From: Bordetella genomosp. 8
GTDB taxonomy: Bacteria > Pseudomonadota > Gammaproteobacteria > Burkholderiales > Burkholderiaceae_B
Assembly: GCF_002119685.1 (NCBI RefSeq)
Contig: NZ_CP021108.1
Location: 4,960,001-5,024,000, forward strand
Length of the DNA: 64,000 nucleotides
Direction: 5' to 3'
Part shown: positions 39,857 through 49,388 of the stretch, in pieces
How the letters are laid out: each line of letters starts with the position of its first letter
Position numbering within the stretch: position 1 is the stretch's first letter
The notes under the pieces: generated by a model
Databases searched by the model: none
Told to the model about the DNA's origin: nothing
The model's input: only the letters and a program-made list of their open reading frames with translations
Program-made: the position numbers and the translations under genes

Positions 39857-40545
39857 GCGTCAGCGGATTCGGATGCGCTGGCCACGCTTTCGAGCATGTA
39901 GCCGAGCCCCCGCACGGTCACGATGCGGATATCGCTGCCCGCCAGCTTTTTGCGCAGGCGATGCAGGACGACTTCGATGGCGTCGGGGTTGGCCTCGCTA
40001 TCGTGGTTGAAGACCTTGCCGAACAGCTGCGATTTGTCGACCGGATAACCGCTGCGCGTCAGCAAGGCGGCCAGGGCGGCGTGTTCGCGCGGGGTCAGGA
40101 ACAGCAGGGAGCCATCCAGCGTGAAGGCGCGGCTTTCGCTGTCGTACGACAGCGAACCGCATTGCAGGCGCGGATGCTGCCGCCCCCGGCTGCGCCGGAC
40201 CAGTGCGGTCAGGCGCGCTTCCAGCTCTTCCAGCGCGAACGGCTTGGTCAGGAAATCGTCGGCGCCCAGGTTCAAGCCGCGCACGCGGTCCTGCAGGGCG
40301 CCCTGCGCGGTCAGCACCAGCACGGGCGTGCGGTCGTCGCGGTTGCGCATTTCGCGCAATACGACCAGGCCGTGCTTGTCGGGCAGGCGCAGGTCCATGA
40401 CGATGGCGTCATATTCGGTACCCGCCATGAAGGCTTCGGCCGTGCGCGCGTCGGGCGCGTGATCCGGCACGAAGCCGCTCTGGGCCAGCGCGCGCACCAG
40501 CCAGGACGCCATGTCCCTTTCGTCTTCAACCAGCAATATGCGCAT
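39853..40545 (-). CDS. OmpR-family response regulator, TctD type
   Basis: 230-residue regulator: receiver domain (about residues 1-115) with phosphorylation site Asp51 and Lys101, then a winged-helix DNA-binding domain (about 130-225, with [13 protein letters not shown] and the [10 protein letters not shown] recognition region). The start [11 protein letters not shown] at 40545 is chosen because it begins the receiver fold; the frame stays open a further 15 codons. It overlaps the rppH 3' end by 20 bp and the kinase start by 4 bp. The likely target is the tctB promoter 1.7 kb downstream, and perhaps others. Confidence 0.93.
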   Translation of the reverse strand: MRILLVEDERDMASWLVRALAQSGFVPDHAPDARTAEAFMAGTEYDAIVMDLRLPDKHGLVVLREMRNRDDRTPVLVLTAQGALQDRVRGLNLGADDFLTKPFALEELEARLTALVRRSRGRQHPRLQCGSLSYDSESRAFTLDGSLLFLTPREHAALAALLTRSGYPVDKSQLFGKVFNHDSEANPDAIEVVLHRLRKKLAGSDIRIVTVRGLGYMLESVASASESADA

Positions 40546-41098
40546 GGCCGTCAGGCCCTCCCGCCAGATTCTCGGCCGCGCGCTGACCATGCACGCGTTG
40601 GCGCAGGTAGCGTGTTTCGTGATGCCGCCTGAACAGGATAGCCGAGAGCTCGTTCAGTGCCTGCGTGTAGACATCCCGCTTGAATTCGATGACGGCATCC
40701 AGCGGAACCCAGTACTGGCTCCAGCGCCATGCATCGAATTCAGGATGCTGCGTGGCGCGCAGGCAGACATCGCTGTCGCGCCCCACCAGCCTGAGCAGGA
40801 ACCAGATCTGCTTCTGACCTTTGTAATGGCCACGCCATTCCCGCCGGACGAAATGATCCGGGACGTTGTAGCGCAGCCAATCGCGTGTGCGCCCCAAAAT
40901 GCGGACATGCTCGGGCTTCAAGCCCACTTCTTCATGGAGTTCGCGATACATGGCCTGCACCGGGCTTTCGCCATACTTGATGCCGCCCTGCGGAAACTGC
41001 CAGGCATGTTCCCTGATCCGCTTGCCCCAAAAGACCTCGTTTCTGGTGTTGACGAGAATGATGCCGACATTGGGACGGTAGCCTTCGCGGTCCAGCAT
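40526..41098 (-). CDS. rppH: RNA pyrophosphohydrolase
   Basis: 190-residue Nudix hydrolase that converts the 5' triphosphate of mRNA to monophosphate and so triggers RNase E decay. The Nudix box [20 protein letters not shown], ending in VGL, spans residues 38-60 with the expected G-x5-E-x7-RE-x2-EE-x-G layout. The N-terminus [15 protein letters not shown] is typical of RppH. A C-terminal tail of about 30 residues beyond the domain is rich in Arg/His. It is divergent from proS (66-bp gap) and overlaps the tctD-type gene. Confidence 0.95.
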   Translation of the reverse strand: MLDREGYRPNVGIILVNTRNEVFWGKRIREHAWQFPQGGIKYGESPVQAMYRELHEEVGLKPEHVRILGRTRDWLRYNVPDHFVRREWRGHYKGQKQIWFLLRLVGRDSDVCLRATQHPEFDAWRWSQYWVPLDAVIEFKRDVYTQALNELSAILFRRHHETRYLRQRVHGQRAAENLAGGPDGHAHIAG

Positions 41099-41164
41099 GG
41101 GCCACCCCCACCAAATTCAATACAATTACGCCTGATTATACGTACCTGCCGCCTCCTGGAAACC

Positions 41165-42898
41165 ATGCGCGCCTCCAACTACCACATCAATACACTCAAA
41201 GAAGCGCCCGCCGAGGCCGAAATCGTCAGCCACCGCCTTATGACGCGGGCGGGCATGATCCGCAAGCTGGCGGGTGGGATTTATACCTATATGCCGCTGG
41301 GGCTAAAGGTGATCCGCAAGATCGAGAAGATCGTGCGGGAAGAAATGAACGCCGCTGGCGCCATCGAGCTGCTGATGCCGGTGGTCCAGCCTGCCGAGCT
41401 CTGGCAGGAATCCGGGCGGTGGGTCCAGTACGGCCCCGAACTGCTGCGCATCAAGGACCGGCACGAGCGCGACTTCGTGCTGCAGCCGACGTCCGAAGAG
41501 GTCATCACCGACATCGCCCGCAACGAGATCCACAGCTGGCGCCAGCTGCCGGTGAACTTCTATCACATCCAGACCAAATTCCGCGACGAGCGGCGGCCCC
41601 GCTTCGGGCTGATGCGCGGCCGCGAATTCACGATGAAGGACGCGTATTCCTTCGACCGCGACGAAGCCGGCGCCCTGCGCAGCTATGACGCCATGTACGA
41701 AGCGTATATGCGGATTTTCCAAAGGCTGGGGCTGGAATTCCGCGCCGTGGCCGCCGATACCGGTTCCATCGGCGGCAGCCGCAGCCATGAATTCCAGGTG
41801 ATCGCCGACACCGGCGAGGACCTGCTGGTCTATAACCCGGAAACCCAGTACGCCGCCAATATCGAACTGGCGGAAGCGGCGCCCCTGCTAGCCCAGCGCC
41901 AGGCGCCCGGCCGGGCGCTGGAAGCCGTGCCGACACCCGGCGCGGCCAAGTGCGAGGAAGTCGCGGCGCAGTTGGGCATCCCGCTGGAAACCACCGTCAA
42001 GTCCATCGTGCTGGCGACCGAGCCGGAGGCCGGCCAGGTGCGCATCTGGCTGCTGCTGCTGCGCGGCGACCACGTCCTGAACGAGATCAAGACGGCCAAG
42101 GTGCCCGGGCTGGACCAAGGCTACCGCTTCGCGACCGAGGATGAGATCGTCGAGCATTTTGGCTGCAAACCCGGGTATCTCGGCCCTATCCAGACGCAAA
42201 AGCCCGTCACCGTGGTGGCGGACCGCACCGTCGCCAATATGGGCGACTTCGTCTGCGGCGCGAATCGGGAAGGCTTCCACTACGTCGGCGCCAACTGGGG
42301 CCGCGACCTGCCCGAACCGGCCCACGTGGCCGACCTGCGCAACGTGGTGGCGGGCGACCCCGCGCCGGACGGCAAGGGCACCCTGGCCATCCAGCGCGGC
42401 ATCGAGGTGGGCCACGTGTTCTACCTGGGCACCAAGTACTCGTCGGCGCTGAAGGCGACCTACCTGGACGAAACCGGCAAGCCCGCGCTGCTGGAGATGG
42501 GCTGCTACGGCATCGGGGTCACCCGCATCGCCGCGGCGGCCATCGAGCAGAACCACGACGAGCGGGGCATCATCTGGCCACGTGCGCTGGCGCCCTTCGA
42601 AATCGTGATTTGTCCGGTGGGATGGGGCAAAAGTGAAACTGTTCGTAACACCGCGGTAGCACTCTACGAGGCGCTGCTCGCCCGCGGCGTGGACGTCATT
42701 CTTGATGACCGTGATGCCCGGCCGGGCGTGATGTTCGCTGAATGGGAGCTTATAGGCGCTCCGCTGCGCGTAACAGTTGGAGAACGTGGGCTCAAGGACG
42801 GTGTGGTCGAATTGCAGGCCCGCCGGGAAGCCAGCGCCAGTACGGTGCCGGCGGACCAGGCGCTGGAGCAAGTACTGGCCAAGCTGGAAAACCTTTGA
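41165..42898 (+). CDS. proS: Prolyl-tRNA synthetase
   Basis: 577-residue class II aminoacyl-tRNA synthetase. Motif 2 [17 protein letters not shown] and motif 3 [13 protein letters not shown] are intact, and the long insertion domain (INS, about residues 225-400) with deacylation editing activity identifies the bacterial-type enzyme. The start [19 protein letters not shown] at 41165 is the family N-terminus; the open frame extends far upstream into antisense rppH but is not protein. It is the first gene of a plus-strand run with the tol-pal genes. Confidence 0.97.
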   Translation: MRASNYHINTLKEAPAEAEIVSHRLMTRAGMIRKLAGGIYTYMPLGLKVIRKIEKIVREEMNAAGAIELLMPVVQPAELWQESGRWVQYGPELLRIKDRHERDFVLQPTSEEVITDIARNEIHSWRQLPVNFYHIQTKFRDERRPRFGLMRGREFTMKDAYSFDRDEAGALRSYDAMYEAYMRIFQRLGLEFRAVAADTGSIGGSRSHEFQVIADTGEDLLVYNPETQYAANIELAEAAPLLAQRQAPGRALEAVPTPGAAKCEEVAAQLGIPLETTVKSIVLATEPEAGQVRIWLLLLRGDHVLNEIKTAKVPGLDQGYRFATEDEIVEHFGCKPGYLGPIQTQKPVTVVADRTVANMGDFVCGANREGFHYVGANWGRDLPEPAHVADLRNVVAGDPAPDGKGTLAIQRGIEVGHVFYLGTKYSSALKATYLDETGKPALLEMGCYGIGVTRIAAAAIEQNHDERGIIWPRALAPFEIVICPVGWGKSETVRNTAVALYEALLARGVDVILDDRDARPGVMFAEWELIGAPLRVTVGERGLKDGVVELQARREASASTVPADQALEQVLAKLENL

Positions 42899-43329
42899 CC
42901 GCCCCGTTGTCATCGCAGCGATCCCTGGAATCGACCCTGGATATCCGTGTGTATTACGAAGACACGGATGCCGGCGGCGTCGTTTTCTATGCCAACTACC
43001 TGAAGTTCATGGAGCGCGGCCGGACCGAATGGCTGCGCGCGCTGGGCTTCGAACAAGCCAACCTGGCGCGGACGGACGGCAGGATGTTCGTGGTGGCCGG
43101 GCTGGACATGGCCTACCGCAAACCCGCCCGACTGGATGACATGCTTACCATACGTTCGCGTGTTACACGAGTCGGCCGGGCTTCGATACACTTCGCGCAG
43201 CGGGCGGAACGCAGCGGGGAACTGCTGGCCGAGGGCAACATCCAAGTGTGCTGCGTGGATGCGACCACCCTCAGGCCCGCGGAACTGCCTCCGGGATTGC
43301 GCGCAACACTCGATTCTATTCAGGGATAA
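42895..43329 (+). CDS. ybgC: Tol-Pal-associated acyl-CoA thioesterase (YbgC)
   Basis: 144-residue hot-dog-fold thioesterase, the usual first gene of the tol-pal cluster. The active-site motif [27 protein letters not shown] contains the catalytic Asp of the YbgC/4-hydroxybenzoyl-CoA group. The preferred start is TTG at 42895, overlapping the proS stop (TTGA), because no ATG in frame stands before the conserved core and the family needs about 10 residues there. A second TTG at 42907 is also possible. Weak translation from TTG by coupling to proS is likely. It is followed 2 bp later by tolQ. Confidence 0.88.
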   Translation: MTAPLSSQRSLESTLDIRVYYEDTDAGGVVFYANYLKFMERGRTEWLRALGFEQANLARTDGRMFVVAGLDMAYRKPARLDDMLTIRSRVTRVGRASIHFAQRAERSGELLAEGNIQVCCVDATTLRPAELPPGLRATLDSIQG

Positions 43330-43331
43330 AA

Positions 43332-44009
43332 ATGCAAGTCTCCAACGACCTGTCGTTGTTCGCACTGATCGCACATGCGAGCGTGCCGGTCCAATTGATC
43401 ATGCTGCTGCTCCTGGGCATTTCCATCATGTCCTGGACGTACATCTTCGCCAAACGCCTGGCTATCAGAAGGGCCCATCAACAGACGCGCCGTTTCGAAG
43501 ACGACTTCTGGTCCGGCGGCGACCTGTCCATGCTGCAGCAGGCCGTGGCCAACCGCCGCGCCGAACAAGGCGCCCTGGCGCGGATCTTCGACGCCGGGAT
43601 GACGGAGTTCCTGAAAGCCCGCCGCGCCGCCGCCAACGACGCCAACGCGGTCCTGGACGGCGCCCGCCGCGCCATGCGTGCCGCGTACCAGCGTGAAATG
43701 GATGCGCTGGAATCCCATCTGAACTTCCTGGCCTCGGCCGGCTCCGTCAGCCCTTACATCGGCCTGCTGGGAACGGTGTGGGGGATCATGCACGCGTTCA
43801 TCGGCCTGTCCAACATGCAGCAGGCGACCCTGGCCTCGGTCGCGCCCGGCATCGCCGAAGCCCTGATCGCTACCGCCATCGGCCTGTTCGCGGCCATCCC
43901 CGCGGTGGTGGCCTACAACCGCTTCACCAACGATATCGACCGGCTGTCCATCCGCTTCGACAGTTTCGTCGATGAGTTCCTGAATATTCTGCAACGGCAG
44001 GTGCGCTGA
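43332..44009 (+). CDS. tolQ: Tol-Pal system proton channel protein TolQ
   Basis: 225-residue inner-membrane protein with three helices (about residues 17-39, 133-155 and 170-192), the proton-driven motor stator of the Tol system. The conserved ASAGSVSPYIGLLGTVWGIM segment is present. It interacts with TolR and TolA and energises outer-membrane constriction. The ATG at 43332 follows the ybgC stop by 2 bp; the stop overlaps the tolR start. Confidence 0.96.
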   Translation: MQVSNDLSLFALIAHASVPVQLIMLLLLGISIMSWTYIFAKRLAIRRAHQQTRRFEDDFWSGGDLSMLQQAVANRRAEQGALARIFDAGMTEFLKARRAAANDANAVLDGARRAMRAAYQREMDALESHLNFLASAGSVSPYIGLLGTVWGIMHAFIGLSNMQQATLASVAPGIAEALIATAIGLFAAIPAVVAYNRFTNDIDRLSIRFDSFVDEFLNILQRQVR

Positions 44010-44497
44010 TGTCCTCGGTACGCTCGGGCGGCCGTTCCAGCCGCCGCATGAAGGCCGACATCAACGTCGTTCCCTATATCGACGTGATGCTGGTCCTGCT
44101 GGTGATCTTCATGGTCACCGCCCCCCTGATCACGCCCGGACTGATCAACCTGCCTTCGGTGGGCCAGGCGTCCGATGTCCCGGTCAAGCCGCTCGAAGTG
44201 CAGATTTCGGAGAACGGCGACATCGCGCTGCGCATGCGCGAGCCCGGCGCCAATCCGGAGAACATCGGCCGATCGGAACTGGTCAGCCAGGTCCGCGCGC
44301 GCATCACCGCGGACACCCCGGTGGTGATCGCGGCCGACGGCAAGGTGCCGTATGAATCCGTCGTGAAAGTCATGGACGAACTGCGCACGAACGGCGTGAC
44401 GCGCCTGGGCCTGCTGGTCGACCAGCAGTCGTCCACGGGCGCCGCCGCCGCGGCGGCGGGACAACCGCAGCAGCGACCCGCCGCGACCAAGCGCTGA
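44009..44497 (+). CDS. tolR: Tol-Pal system protein TolR
   Basis: 162-residue bitopic protein of the ExbD/TolR family. One N-terminal helix (about residues 22-42) carries the proton-pathway aspartate (D25 in YIDVMLVLL); the periplasmic domain follows. The C-terminal tail is rich in Ala and Gln. It shares one base with tolQ (TGATG). Confidence 0.95.
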   Translation: MSSVRSGGRSSRRMKADINVVPYIDVMLVLLVIFMVTAPLITPGLINLPSVGQASDVPVKPLEVQISENGDIALRMREPGANPENIGRSELVSQVRARITADTPVVIAADGKVPYESVVKVMDELRTNGVTRLGLLVDQQSSTGAAAAAAGQPQQRPAATKR

Positions 44498-44521
44498 TCG
44501 GCGCCCTATCCACTCGACTCG

Positions 44522-45679
44522 ATGACGCCTCCTCTAATCAAGCACTCCAGCCGCGCGCCGGAAGCGCCGCCAGCGCAGGACAATCGGAAAGCATTCGGCC
44601 TGGCCGTGCTGGTCCACGCCATTCTGGTCCTGGTCCTGGTGCTCGGCGTGAACTGGCGCACGGAAAATCCGGGCCCCGTACAGGTGCAATTGTGGGCCAA
44701 CGGCGATTCGCCGGTTTCGCCGCCCCCGCAGCCCCAGCCGCAACCGCAGCCTACTCCCCAGCCGCAACCCACGCCGGAACCGCCGCCGCCCCCGCCGCAG
44801 CCGCAACCGGCGCCGCCGCCTCCCCCGCCGCAGCCGCAGGCGCAGCCCAAGCCGGACGACACGCCCGATCCCGAGATCGCGTTGCAGGAAGCGCGCAAGA
44901 AGAAAGAACAGGAAGAGAAGGAACGCCAGGCCGCCCTGGCCGAACAGGCGCGCCTGGAAAAGGAACGCCAGCAGGCCGCGCTGGAAGAAAAGCAGCGCCT
45001 GGAGAAACAACGGCAGGATGCCGAAAAAGCCGCCGCGGCCAAGGCTGCGGCGGAAAAGGCGGCCGCCGACAAGGCTGCCGCCGAGAAAGCGGCGGCTGAA
45101 AAGGCTGCCGCGGACAAGGCGGCCGCTGAAAAGGCCGCCGCCGACAAGGCCGCCGCCGACAAGAAGGCCAAGGAAGACGCCGCCAAGAAGGCCGCGGCGG
45201 AAAAAGCCGCCGCTGACAAGGCAGCCGCCGAGAAAGCCGCCGCCGAGAAGGCCGCGGCGGAAAAGGCTGCTGCCGAGAAGGCGGCCGCCGCCAAGAAGGC
45301 CGCTGCCGACCGCGCGCTGAAGGAAGCCTTCCGCAACGACGCCCTGGGCGCGGCCGGGATTCCTGGCGGTACCGCCGACCGCAACCAGGCGGGCGGCGGG
45401 CGCGACGATGGCTACGGCGCCAAGGTGCGGGCCTGCATCCAGCCCGGCGTTTCGTATCCGACGCCCCCGCGGGCCGGCTCGTCCAACCCCACCGTTCAAT
45501 ACCGGGTACAGTTGAACTCCAGCGGCGCCGTCACCTCGGTGAGCCTGACGTCGTCGTCCGGCAATTCCGGCTTCGACCGTGCGGTGGAAACCGGCATCCG
45601 TCGCTGCAACCCCTTCCCGAAACCTTCGACCGGAAGGTACGAACCGGTAATCGACGTTATTTACCGTATGTATGACTGA
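44522..45679 (+). CDS. tolA: Tol-Pal system protein TolA
   Basis: 385-residue protein linking the inner-membrane motor to Pal. An N-terminal helix (about residues 25-44) is followed by a Pro/Gln-rich tract (about 66-115), a long Ala/Lys/Glu/Asp-rich helix of near-repeated [11 protein letters not shown] units (about 160-275) and a TonB/TolA-type C-terminal domain (about 290-385, containing YPTPPRAGS and ending [18 protein letters not shown]). The proline tract is longer than in E. coli and the gene starts 24 bp after tolR. The repetitive DNA makes this a spot for length variation between strains. Confidence 0.95.
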   Translation: MTPPLIKHSSRAPEAPPAQDNRKAFGLAVLVHAILVLVLVLGVNWRTENPGPVQVQLWANGDSPVSPPPQPQPQPQPTPQPQPTPEPPPPPPQPQPAPPPPPPQPQAQPKPDDTPDPEIALQEARKKKEQEEKERQAALAEQARLEKERQQAALEEKQRLEKQRQDAEKAAAAKAAAEKAAADKAAAEKAAAEKAAADKAAAEKAAADKAAADKKAKEDAAKKAAAEKAAADKAAAEKAAAEKAAAEKAAAEKAAAAKKAAADRALKEAFRNDALGAAGIPGGTADRNQAGGGRDDGYGAKVRACIQPGVSYPTPPRAGSSNPTVQYRVQLNSSGAVTSVSLTSSSGNSGFDRAVETGIRRCNPFPKPSTGRYEPVIDVIYRMYD

Positions 45680-45695
45680 CAGGAGATTGCTTACC

Positions 45696-47009
45696 ATGAC
45701 TCCAGCCCATCGCCGACCCTCGATCCAGGCTGCGCTGAGGACCTACGGTTTCGGCCTGTTGGTGTTGCTGGCGATCCTGCTGGCAGGCCGGCCGGCCCAC
45801 GCCCAATTGCGCGTGGACATTTCCGGAACGGGGGCGACCCAGTACCCCGTGGCCATCGCCGACTTCGCCGGCGACACCACCAGAGGCCATGCGTTGGCCG
45901 AAGTCATCCGCGCCGACCTGAACCGCACCGGGCAATTCCGCCTGATCGACGGTTCGAACGCCGGACTGACGGTGGACAGCACCGTCAGCTATGACGATTG
46001 GCGCGGCAAGGGGGCCGATTTCCTGGCCTACGGCAGCATCAACCAGACGCCCGACGGCCGCTACGATATCCGCTATCGCCTGGCCGACACGGTCAAGCGC
46101 GGACAACTGGATGGCGTGGCGTTTTCAGGTTCCGAACAGGAACTGCGCCGGGTGGCCCACCAGATCGCCGACCGTATCTACGAAAAAATTACGGGCGTGC
46201 GCGGGGTCTTCTCGACCCGGATCGCCTATGTCCTGAAGCAGGGCAGCACCTACGAACTGCAGGTCGCCGACGCCGACGGGCAAAATCCCCAGGTGGCGCT
46301 GCGGTCCCGCGAGCCCATCATTTCGCCGCGCTGGTCCCCGGACGGTACCCGCCTGGCCTATGTGAGTTTCGAATCCGGTAAGCCGGTGGTCTATGTCCAC
46401 ACCCTGGCCACCAGCGCCCGCGTTCCGGTCGCCAACTACAAGGGCAACAACAGCGCACCGGCATGGTCGCCGGATGGCAGCATGCTGGCCATCGTGCTGA
46501 CGCGGGACGGACTGTCGCAGATTTACACCATCAGCGCGGACGGTTCCAACCTGCGCCGGGTGACCCGCTCGCCCGGCATCGATACCGAGCCTACCTTCAC
46601 GCCGGACGGCGGTTCCATCATCTTTACCAGCGACCGCAGCGGCGGCCCGCAGATTTACCAGGTGAGCGTCGGGGGCGGCGAGCCCCGCAGGCTGACGTTT
46701 AATGGTGGTTACAACGTCTCACCGCGTATTTCGCCCGATGGTTCCACGCTCGTGTACGTTGCAAGACGCGACGGGTCATTTCGCATCGCTTCGCTGAATT
46801 TGTCCAGTGGCACCGAGACTTTGCTGACTAATGGCAACGATGACCAATCTCCCAGTTTTGCGCCGAATGGAATGCAAGTACTATACGCGGCTATCCAAGG
46901 CGGACGTAACGTTCTTGCCGTGGTATCGAGCGACGGCCGCGTGCGGCAGACGCTTTCGGTACTGAACGGGCAGATCAACGAACCGACTTGGGGCCCGTTT
47001 ACCCGCTAA
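45696..47009 (+). CDS. tolB: Tol-Pal system beta-propeller protein TolB
   Basis: 437-residue periplasmic protein. The signal peptide is about residues 1-36 (ending RPAHA). The N-terminal domain is followed by a six-bladed beta-propeller with repeated SPDG, SPDGTRLAYVSFE and TFTPDGGSIIFTSDRSG motifs. It binds Pal, TolA and outer-membrane proteins. The start at 45696 is preferred over an upstream in-frame ATG at 45672, because an AGGAGA site lies at 45681-45686 and the upstream one overlaps the tolA end. Confidence 0.95.
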   Translation: MTPAHRRPSIQAALRTYGFGLLVLLAILLAGRPAHAQLRVDISGTGATQYPVAIADFAGDTTRGHALAEVIRADLNRTGQFRLIDGSNAGLTVDSTVSYDDWRGKGADFLAYGSINQTPDGRYDIRYRLADTVKRGQLDGVAFSGSEQELRRVAHQIADRIYEKITGVRGVFSTRIAYVLKQGSTYELQVADADGQNPQVALRSREPIISPRWSPDGTRLAYVSFESGKPVVYVHTLATSARVPVANYKGNNSAPAWSPDGSMLAIVLTRDGLSQIYTISADGSNLRRVTRSPGIDTEPTFTPDGGSIIFTSDRSGGPQIYQVSVGGGEPRRLTFNGGYNVSPRISPDGSTLVYVARRDGSFRIASLNLSSGTETLLTNGNDDQSPSFAPNGMQVLYAAIQGGRNVLAVVSSDGRVRQTLSVLNGQINEPTWGPFTR

Positions 47010-47043
47010 CACGTGTGACTCACTTATCAACAAAGGAACCATC

Positions 47044-47541
47044 ATGAAGTCGCGCATTGCCAAAAGCCTAACCGTTGCAGCGCTCGTAGCAACTCTGGCC
47101 GCTTGCAGCTCCGTCCCCCTGGATGACAAGGGAGGCCAGGGCTCTGGCTCGGCGGGCACCGCCGGCGGCGGCTCGGGTCCGGTCATGGACCCGTTCAACC
47201 CCTCCAGCCCCCTTGCTCAGCAAAAGAGCGTGTTCTTCGACTTTGACAGCTACACCGTCAGCGACCAGTACAAGCAGCTGGTGCAGATGCACTCCGGCTA
47301 CCTGACCGGCCATACTTCGCAGCGCGTCCGCATCGAGGGTAATACCGACCCGCGCGGCAGCTCGGAGTACAACCTGGCGCTGGGTACCCGTCGCGGTAAC
47401 GCCGTGGCCGACCTGATGAAGCTGAACGGCGTCAACGCCGGCCAGATCGAAGTCATCAGCTTCGGCAAGGAACACGCCACGGGTACGGACGAAGCCGGCT
47501 ACGCCCAGGATCGCCGCGCGGACATCAACTACCAGCGTTGA
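47044..47541 (+). CDS. pal: Peptidoglycan-associated lipoprotein Pal
   Basis: 165-residue outer-membrane lipoprotein. The lipobox LAAC (Cys21) is followed by a Gly/Ser-rich linker and an OmpA-like peptidoglycan-binding domain (about residues 60-165) with FFDFDSYTVSD, EGNTDPRGSSEYNLALGTRR and GYAQDRRADI. It anchors the outer membrane to peptidoglycan and is recruited by TolB. A strong terminator follows its stop by about 50 bp. Confidence 0.97.
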   Translation: MKSRIAKSLTVAALVATLAACSSVPLDDKGGQGSGSAGTAGGGSGPVMDPFNPSSPLAQQKSVFFDFDSYTVSDQYKQLVQMHSGYLTGHTSQRVRIEGNTDPRGSSEYNLALGTRRGNAVADLMKLNGVNAGQIEVISFGKEHATGTDEAGYAQDRRADINYQR

Positions 47542-47591
47542 TTCCGACGGCTGATACGTCAGCAGTCCAAGGCTGATATTCTTGCCTTACA

Positions 47592-47635
47592 ACATGCGTC
47601 GGGATGGCCGAATGGCCGCCCGGCGCATGTTTTTA
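47592..47635 (+). terminator. Terminator between pal and cpoB
   Basis: A 12-bp stem ACATGCGTCGGG / CCCGGCGCATGT (one G-T pair) around a 15-base loop, followed by TTTTTAT. It ends most tolB-pal transcription, perhaps with read-through into cpoB, whose start lies 20 bp later. Confidence 0.85.
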
Positions 47636-47654
47636 TCTTGACCCAGGAATTCTC

Positions 47655-48341
47655 ATGAACGACCGAGTCCCGTCTTTGCGTATCCTGGTGGCCTCCGCCG
47701 GCTTGGCTTTCGCCGCCCTGTCCTCCCCCGCCCATGCGTTCGCGGACGACGACGCGCGCAATGCGATCCTGGACCTGCGCAAGCAGATCCAGCAGATGAA
47801 GCAGATCAATGACAATTCGCGCATGCAACTGGCGGACCAGATCCAGTCGCTGCAGCAGCAGGTGACCGAGCTGCGCAACCAGGTCGAGCAGGCCACGCAC
47901 CAGGCCGTGCCGCGCGCGCCGGCCAATGGCAGCCAGTCCGATACGGGCGGGGCGACGGCCGGAGACCCGCAGGAACAATCCACCTACGATGGTGCCATCG
48001 ACCGCTTCCGCAACGGCCAATACAAGGAAGCCGCCGAAGCGCTGACCGCCTTCCTGGCGCTCTACCCCAACAGCCAGCTTGCGCCTACCGCGCAGTTCTA
48101 CCTGGGCAGCAGCCGCTACGCGACCAAGGACTACAAGGGCGCGATCGACCAGTTGAGCACCATGGTCAAGAACGCGCCCGACAATGCGCGCGCGCCCGAT
48201 GCGCTGCTGGTCATCGCCGGCAGCCAGATCGAGATGAACAACCGCGCCGGCGCCAAGTCCACCTTGCAGCGCATCGTCAAGGACTACCCCAATACGCAGG
48301 CCGCCGACACGGCGAAGAACCGCCTGCAGCTGCTGCAATAA
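47655..48341 (+). CDS. cpoB: Cell division coordinator CpoB (YbgF)
   Basis: 228-residue periplasmic protein that couples Tol-Pal to septal peptidoglycan synthesis by PBP1B. The signal peptide is about residues 1-28 (SSPAHA), then a trimerising coiled coil (about 36-85), a linker and a TPR domain (about 110-228). The ATG at 47655 follows the pal terminator hairpin; earlier codons in the same frame lie within the hairpin. It is followed 3 bp later by an ABC permease gene. Confidence 0.95.
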   Translation: MNDRVPSLRILVASAGLAFAALSSPAHAFADDDARNAILDLRKQIQQMKQINDNSRMQLADQIQSLQQQVTELRNQVEQATHQAVPRAPANGSQSDTGGATAGDPQEQSTYDGAIDRFRNGQYKEAAEALTAFLALYPNSQLAPTAQFYLGSSRYATKDYKGAIDQLSTMVKNAPDNARAPDALLVIAGSQIEMNNRAGAKSTLQRIVKDYPNTQAADTAKNRLQLLQ

Positions 48342-48344
48342 GGC

Positions 48345-49388
48345 GTGGCCACCGCCGACCCGGTGGCGGCCTACCGGCGCCTGCTGCGGCGCCGCGCGCT
48401 GCTGATATCCGCCCTGGTCGCGCTTATCCTGGTGGCGATGCTGGGCGATTTCCTGATCGGGGGCAGCGACGTACCGGTGTCGACCTTGCTGGCGGCCCTG
48501 CTGCATCCGGATGGCGCGCCACCGGTCGACCGCGTCATCGTGTGGACCTTGCGCATGCCGCAGGCAACGTCCGCGGTGCTGGTCGGCATGGCCCTGGGCC
48601 TGGCTGGCGCGGAGATGCAAACCGTCCTGAACAATCCCCTGGCCAGCCCCGATACCCTGGGTGTTTCCTCCGCCGCCGCGCTGGGTGCGTCGGTGGCGAT
48701 CGTGTTCGGCGGCTGGCTGCTGCCGTGGATCGCGCCGGACTGGGCCATCGCGGCCTGCGCTTTCGTGTTCGCGGCCGCCGGCGCGCTGCTGCTGGACACC
48801 GTGGCGCGCCGCGGCGGCATGCGCGCCAGCGGCGTGGTGCTGTTCGGTATCGCGCTGGTTTTCCTGTGCAACGCGGTGGTTTCGGCGATCCAGTTCGTGG
48901 CCAGCGCCCAGGCCCTGCAGAACCTGGTGTTCTGGACCATGGGTAGCCTGGGGCGTATCGGCTGGATGCAGTTGAGCGTGTTGGCGCTGGCGCTGGCGGC
49001 GGCACTGCCGTTCTCGCTGCGGGCGGCCTGGCGGCTGACGGCGCTGCGGCTGGGCACCGAACGCGCCGCCAGCTTCGGCGTGGACGTGCGCCGCCTGCGA
49101 TTGGGCGCGCTGGCGCGCATCAGCCTGCTGTCGGGCCTGGCGGTGTCGCTGGCGGGCGTCATCGGCTTCATCGGGCTCGTGGCGCCCCATATCGCGCGGC
49201 GCCTGTTCGGCGAGGACCATCGCTACTACCTCGCGGGCAGCGCGCTGGTGGGGGCCGTGGTGCTGTCGCTGGCCTCCATCCTGTCCAAGTGGCTGGTGCC
49301 GGGGCTGGTACTGCCGATCGGCATCGTGACGGCCCTGGCGGGACTGCCGGTTTTCCTGGCGGTGATCCTGCGGCGGCAGTTGCCATGA
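48345..49388 (+). CDS. FecCD-type ABC transporter permease (iron-siderophore or cobalamin type)
   Basis: 347-residue membrane protein with eight or more predicted helices, of the FecCD/BtuC family. Family features are LRMPQATSAVLVGMALGLAGAEMQ, NPLASPDTLGVSSAAALGA and the late GVIGFIGLVAPHIARRLFGEDHRYYL. These transporters import Fe(III)-siderophores, haem or cobalamin. The GTG start at 48345 is 3 bp after the cpoB stop, and a ribosome binding site is poor; translation may depend on coupling. It overlaps the ATPase gene (ATGA). No binding protein or TonB receptor gene is near, so the substrate is open. Confidence 0.92.
   Translation: MATADPVAAYRRLLRRRALLISALVALILVAMLGDFLIGGSDVPVSTLLAALLHPDGAPPVDRVIVWTLRMPQATSAVLVGMALGLAGAEMQTVLNNPLASPDTLGVSSAAALGASVAIVFGGWLLPWIAPDWAIAACAFVFAAAGALLLDTVARRGGMRASGVVLFGIALVFLCNAVVSAIQFVASAQALQNLVFWTMGSLGRIGWMQLSVLALALAAALPFSLRAAWRLTALRLGTERAASFGVDVRRLRLGALARISLLSGLAVSLAGVIGFIGLVAPHIARRLFGEDHRYYLAGSALVGAVVLSLASILSKWLVPGLVLPIGIVTALAGLPVFLAVILRRQLP

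Noticed and set aside
45672..45695. Alternative tolB start 24 bp upstream
   Set aside because: The codon overlaps tolA and the good ribosome binding site (AGGAGA) fits only the ATG at 45696.
47604..47654. Longer cpoB start upstream
   Set aside because: These codons are the pal terminator hairpin, and the signal peptide starts at 47655.
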